This document shows, one piece after another, positions 5,188 through 5,211 of a stretch of 5,211 nucleotides of DNA (position 1 is the stretch's first letter; each line of letters starts with the position of its first letter). The notes beneath the pieces were generated by a model. The model had not been told where the DNA came from and did no database searches. It saw only the letters and a list, made by a program, of their open reading frames with translations. Origin of the DNA: Phycisphaerae bacterium (lineage in GTDB: Bacteria > Planctomycetota > Phycisphaerae > Sedimentisphaerales > Anaerohalosphaeraceae); NCBI GenBank assembly GCA_003567095.1, contig PXAQ01000073.1:1-5211 (forward strand). Direction: 5' to 3'. A program made the position numbers and the translations under genes.

Positions 5188-5211
5188 AACGAATATCGGC
5201 CTGAAATCAGA

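Overview
The window looks like chromosomal DNA of a Gram-negative-type bacterium of moderate GC. It carries a housekeeping transketolase, a folate enzyme and a secreted beta-barrel outer membrane protein, separated by unusually AT-rich intergenic stretches. The lysine-rich N-terminal tail on the folate enzyme, the style of the barrel protein and the GC-rich palindromes beside tkt are compatible with Planctomycetota (Phycisphaerae-like). That placement is an impression from reading, not a search result.

Layout: (1) 1-1894, minus strand: transketolase (tkt), complete at its N-terminus and cut by the window's left edge about 30-40 codons before its expected end. (2) 1895-2296: divergent intergenic region with a twin-hairpin element in the presumed tkt leader, an AT-rich core with a small palindrome, and a near-consensus sigma70-type promoter abutting folC. 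(3) 2297-3733, plus strand: folC, bifunctional-type folylpolyglutamate/dihydrofolate synthase with a basic N-terminal tail. (4) 3734-3987: AT-rich spacer with a possible folC terminator, then the leader of the next gene, which contains a palindrome and a GTTAG triplet repeat. (5) 3988-4818, plus strand: signal-peptide-bearing outer membrane beta-barrel protein, ended by a textbook intrinsic terminator at 4851-4882. (6) 4883-5211: no convincing gene. It holds several inverted repeats and, at the right edge, a boxA-like GCTCTTTGACA motif that may lead into an rRNA operon or another transcription unit just outside the window.

The three genes do not form an evident pathway. tkt supplies pentose-phosphate carbon rearrangement, folC loads glutamate onto folates, and the barrel protein sits in the outer membrane. 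Each appears to have its own control region. I see no mobile element, CRISPR array, tRNA or defence system. The most interesting points are the near-leaderless folC start, the basic tail of FolC, the structured leaders of tkt and of the barrel gene, and the right-edge leader-like sequence. I did not find a clearly new multi-gene system.
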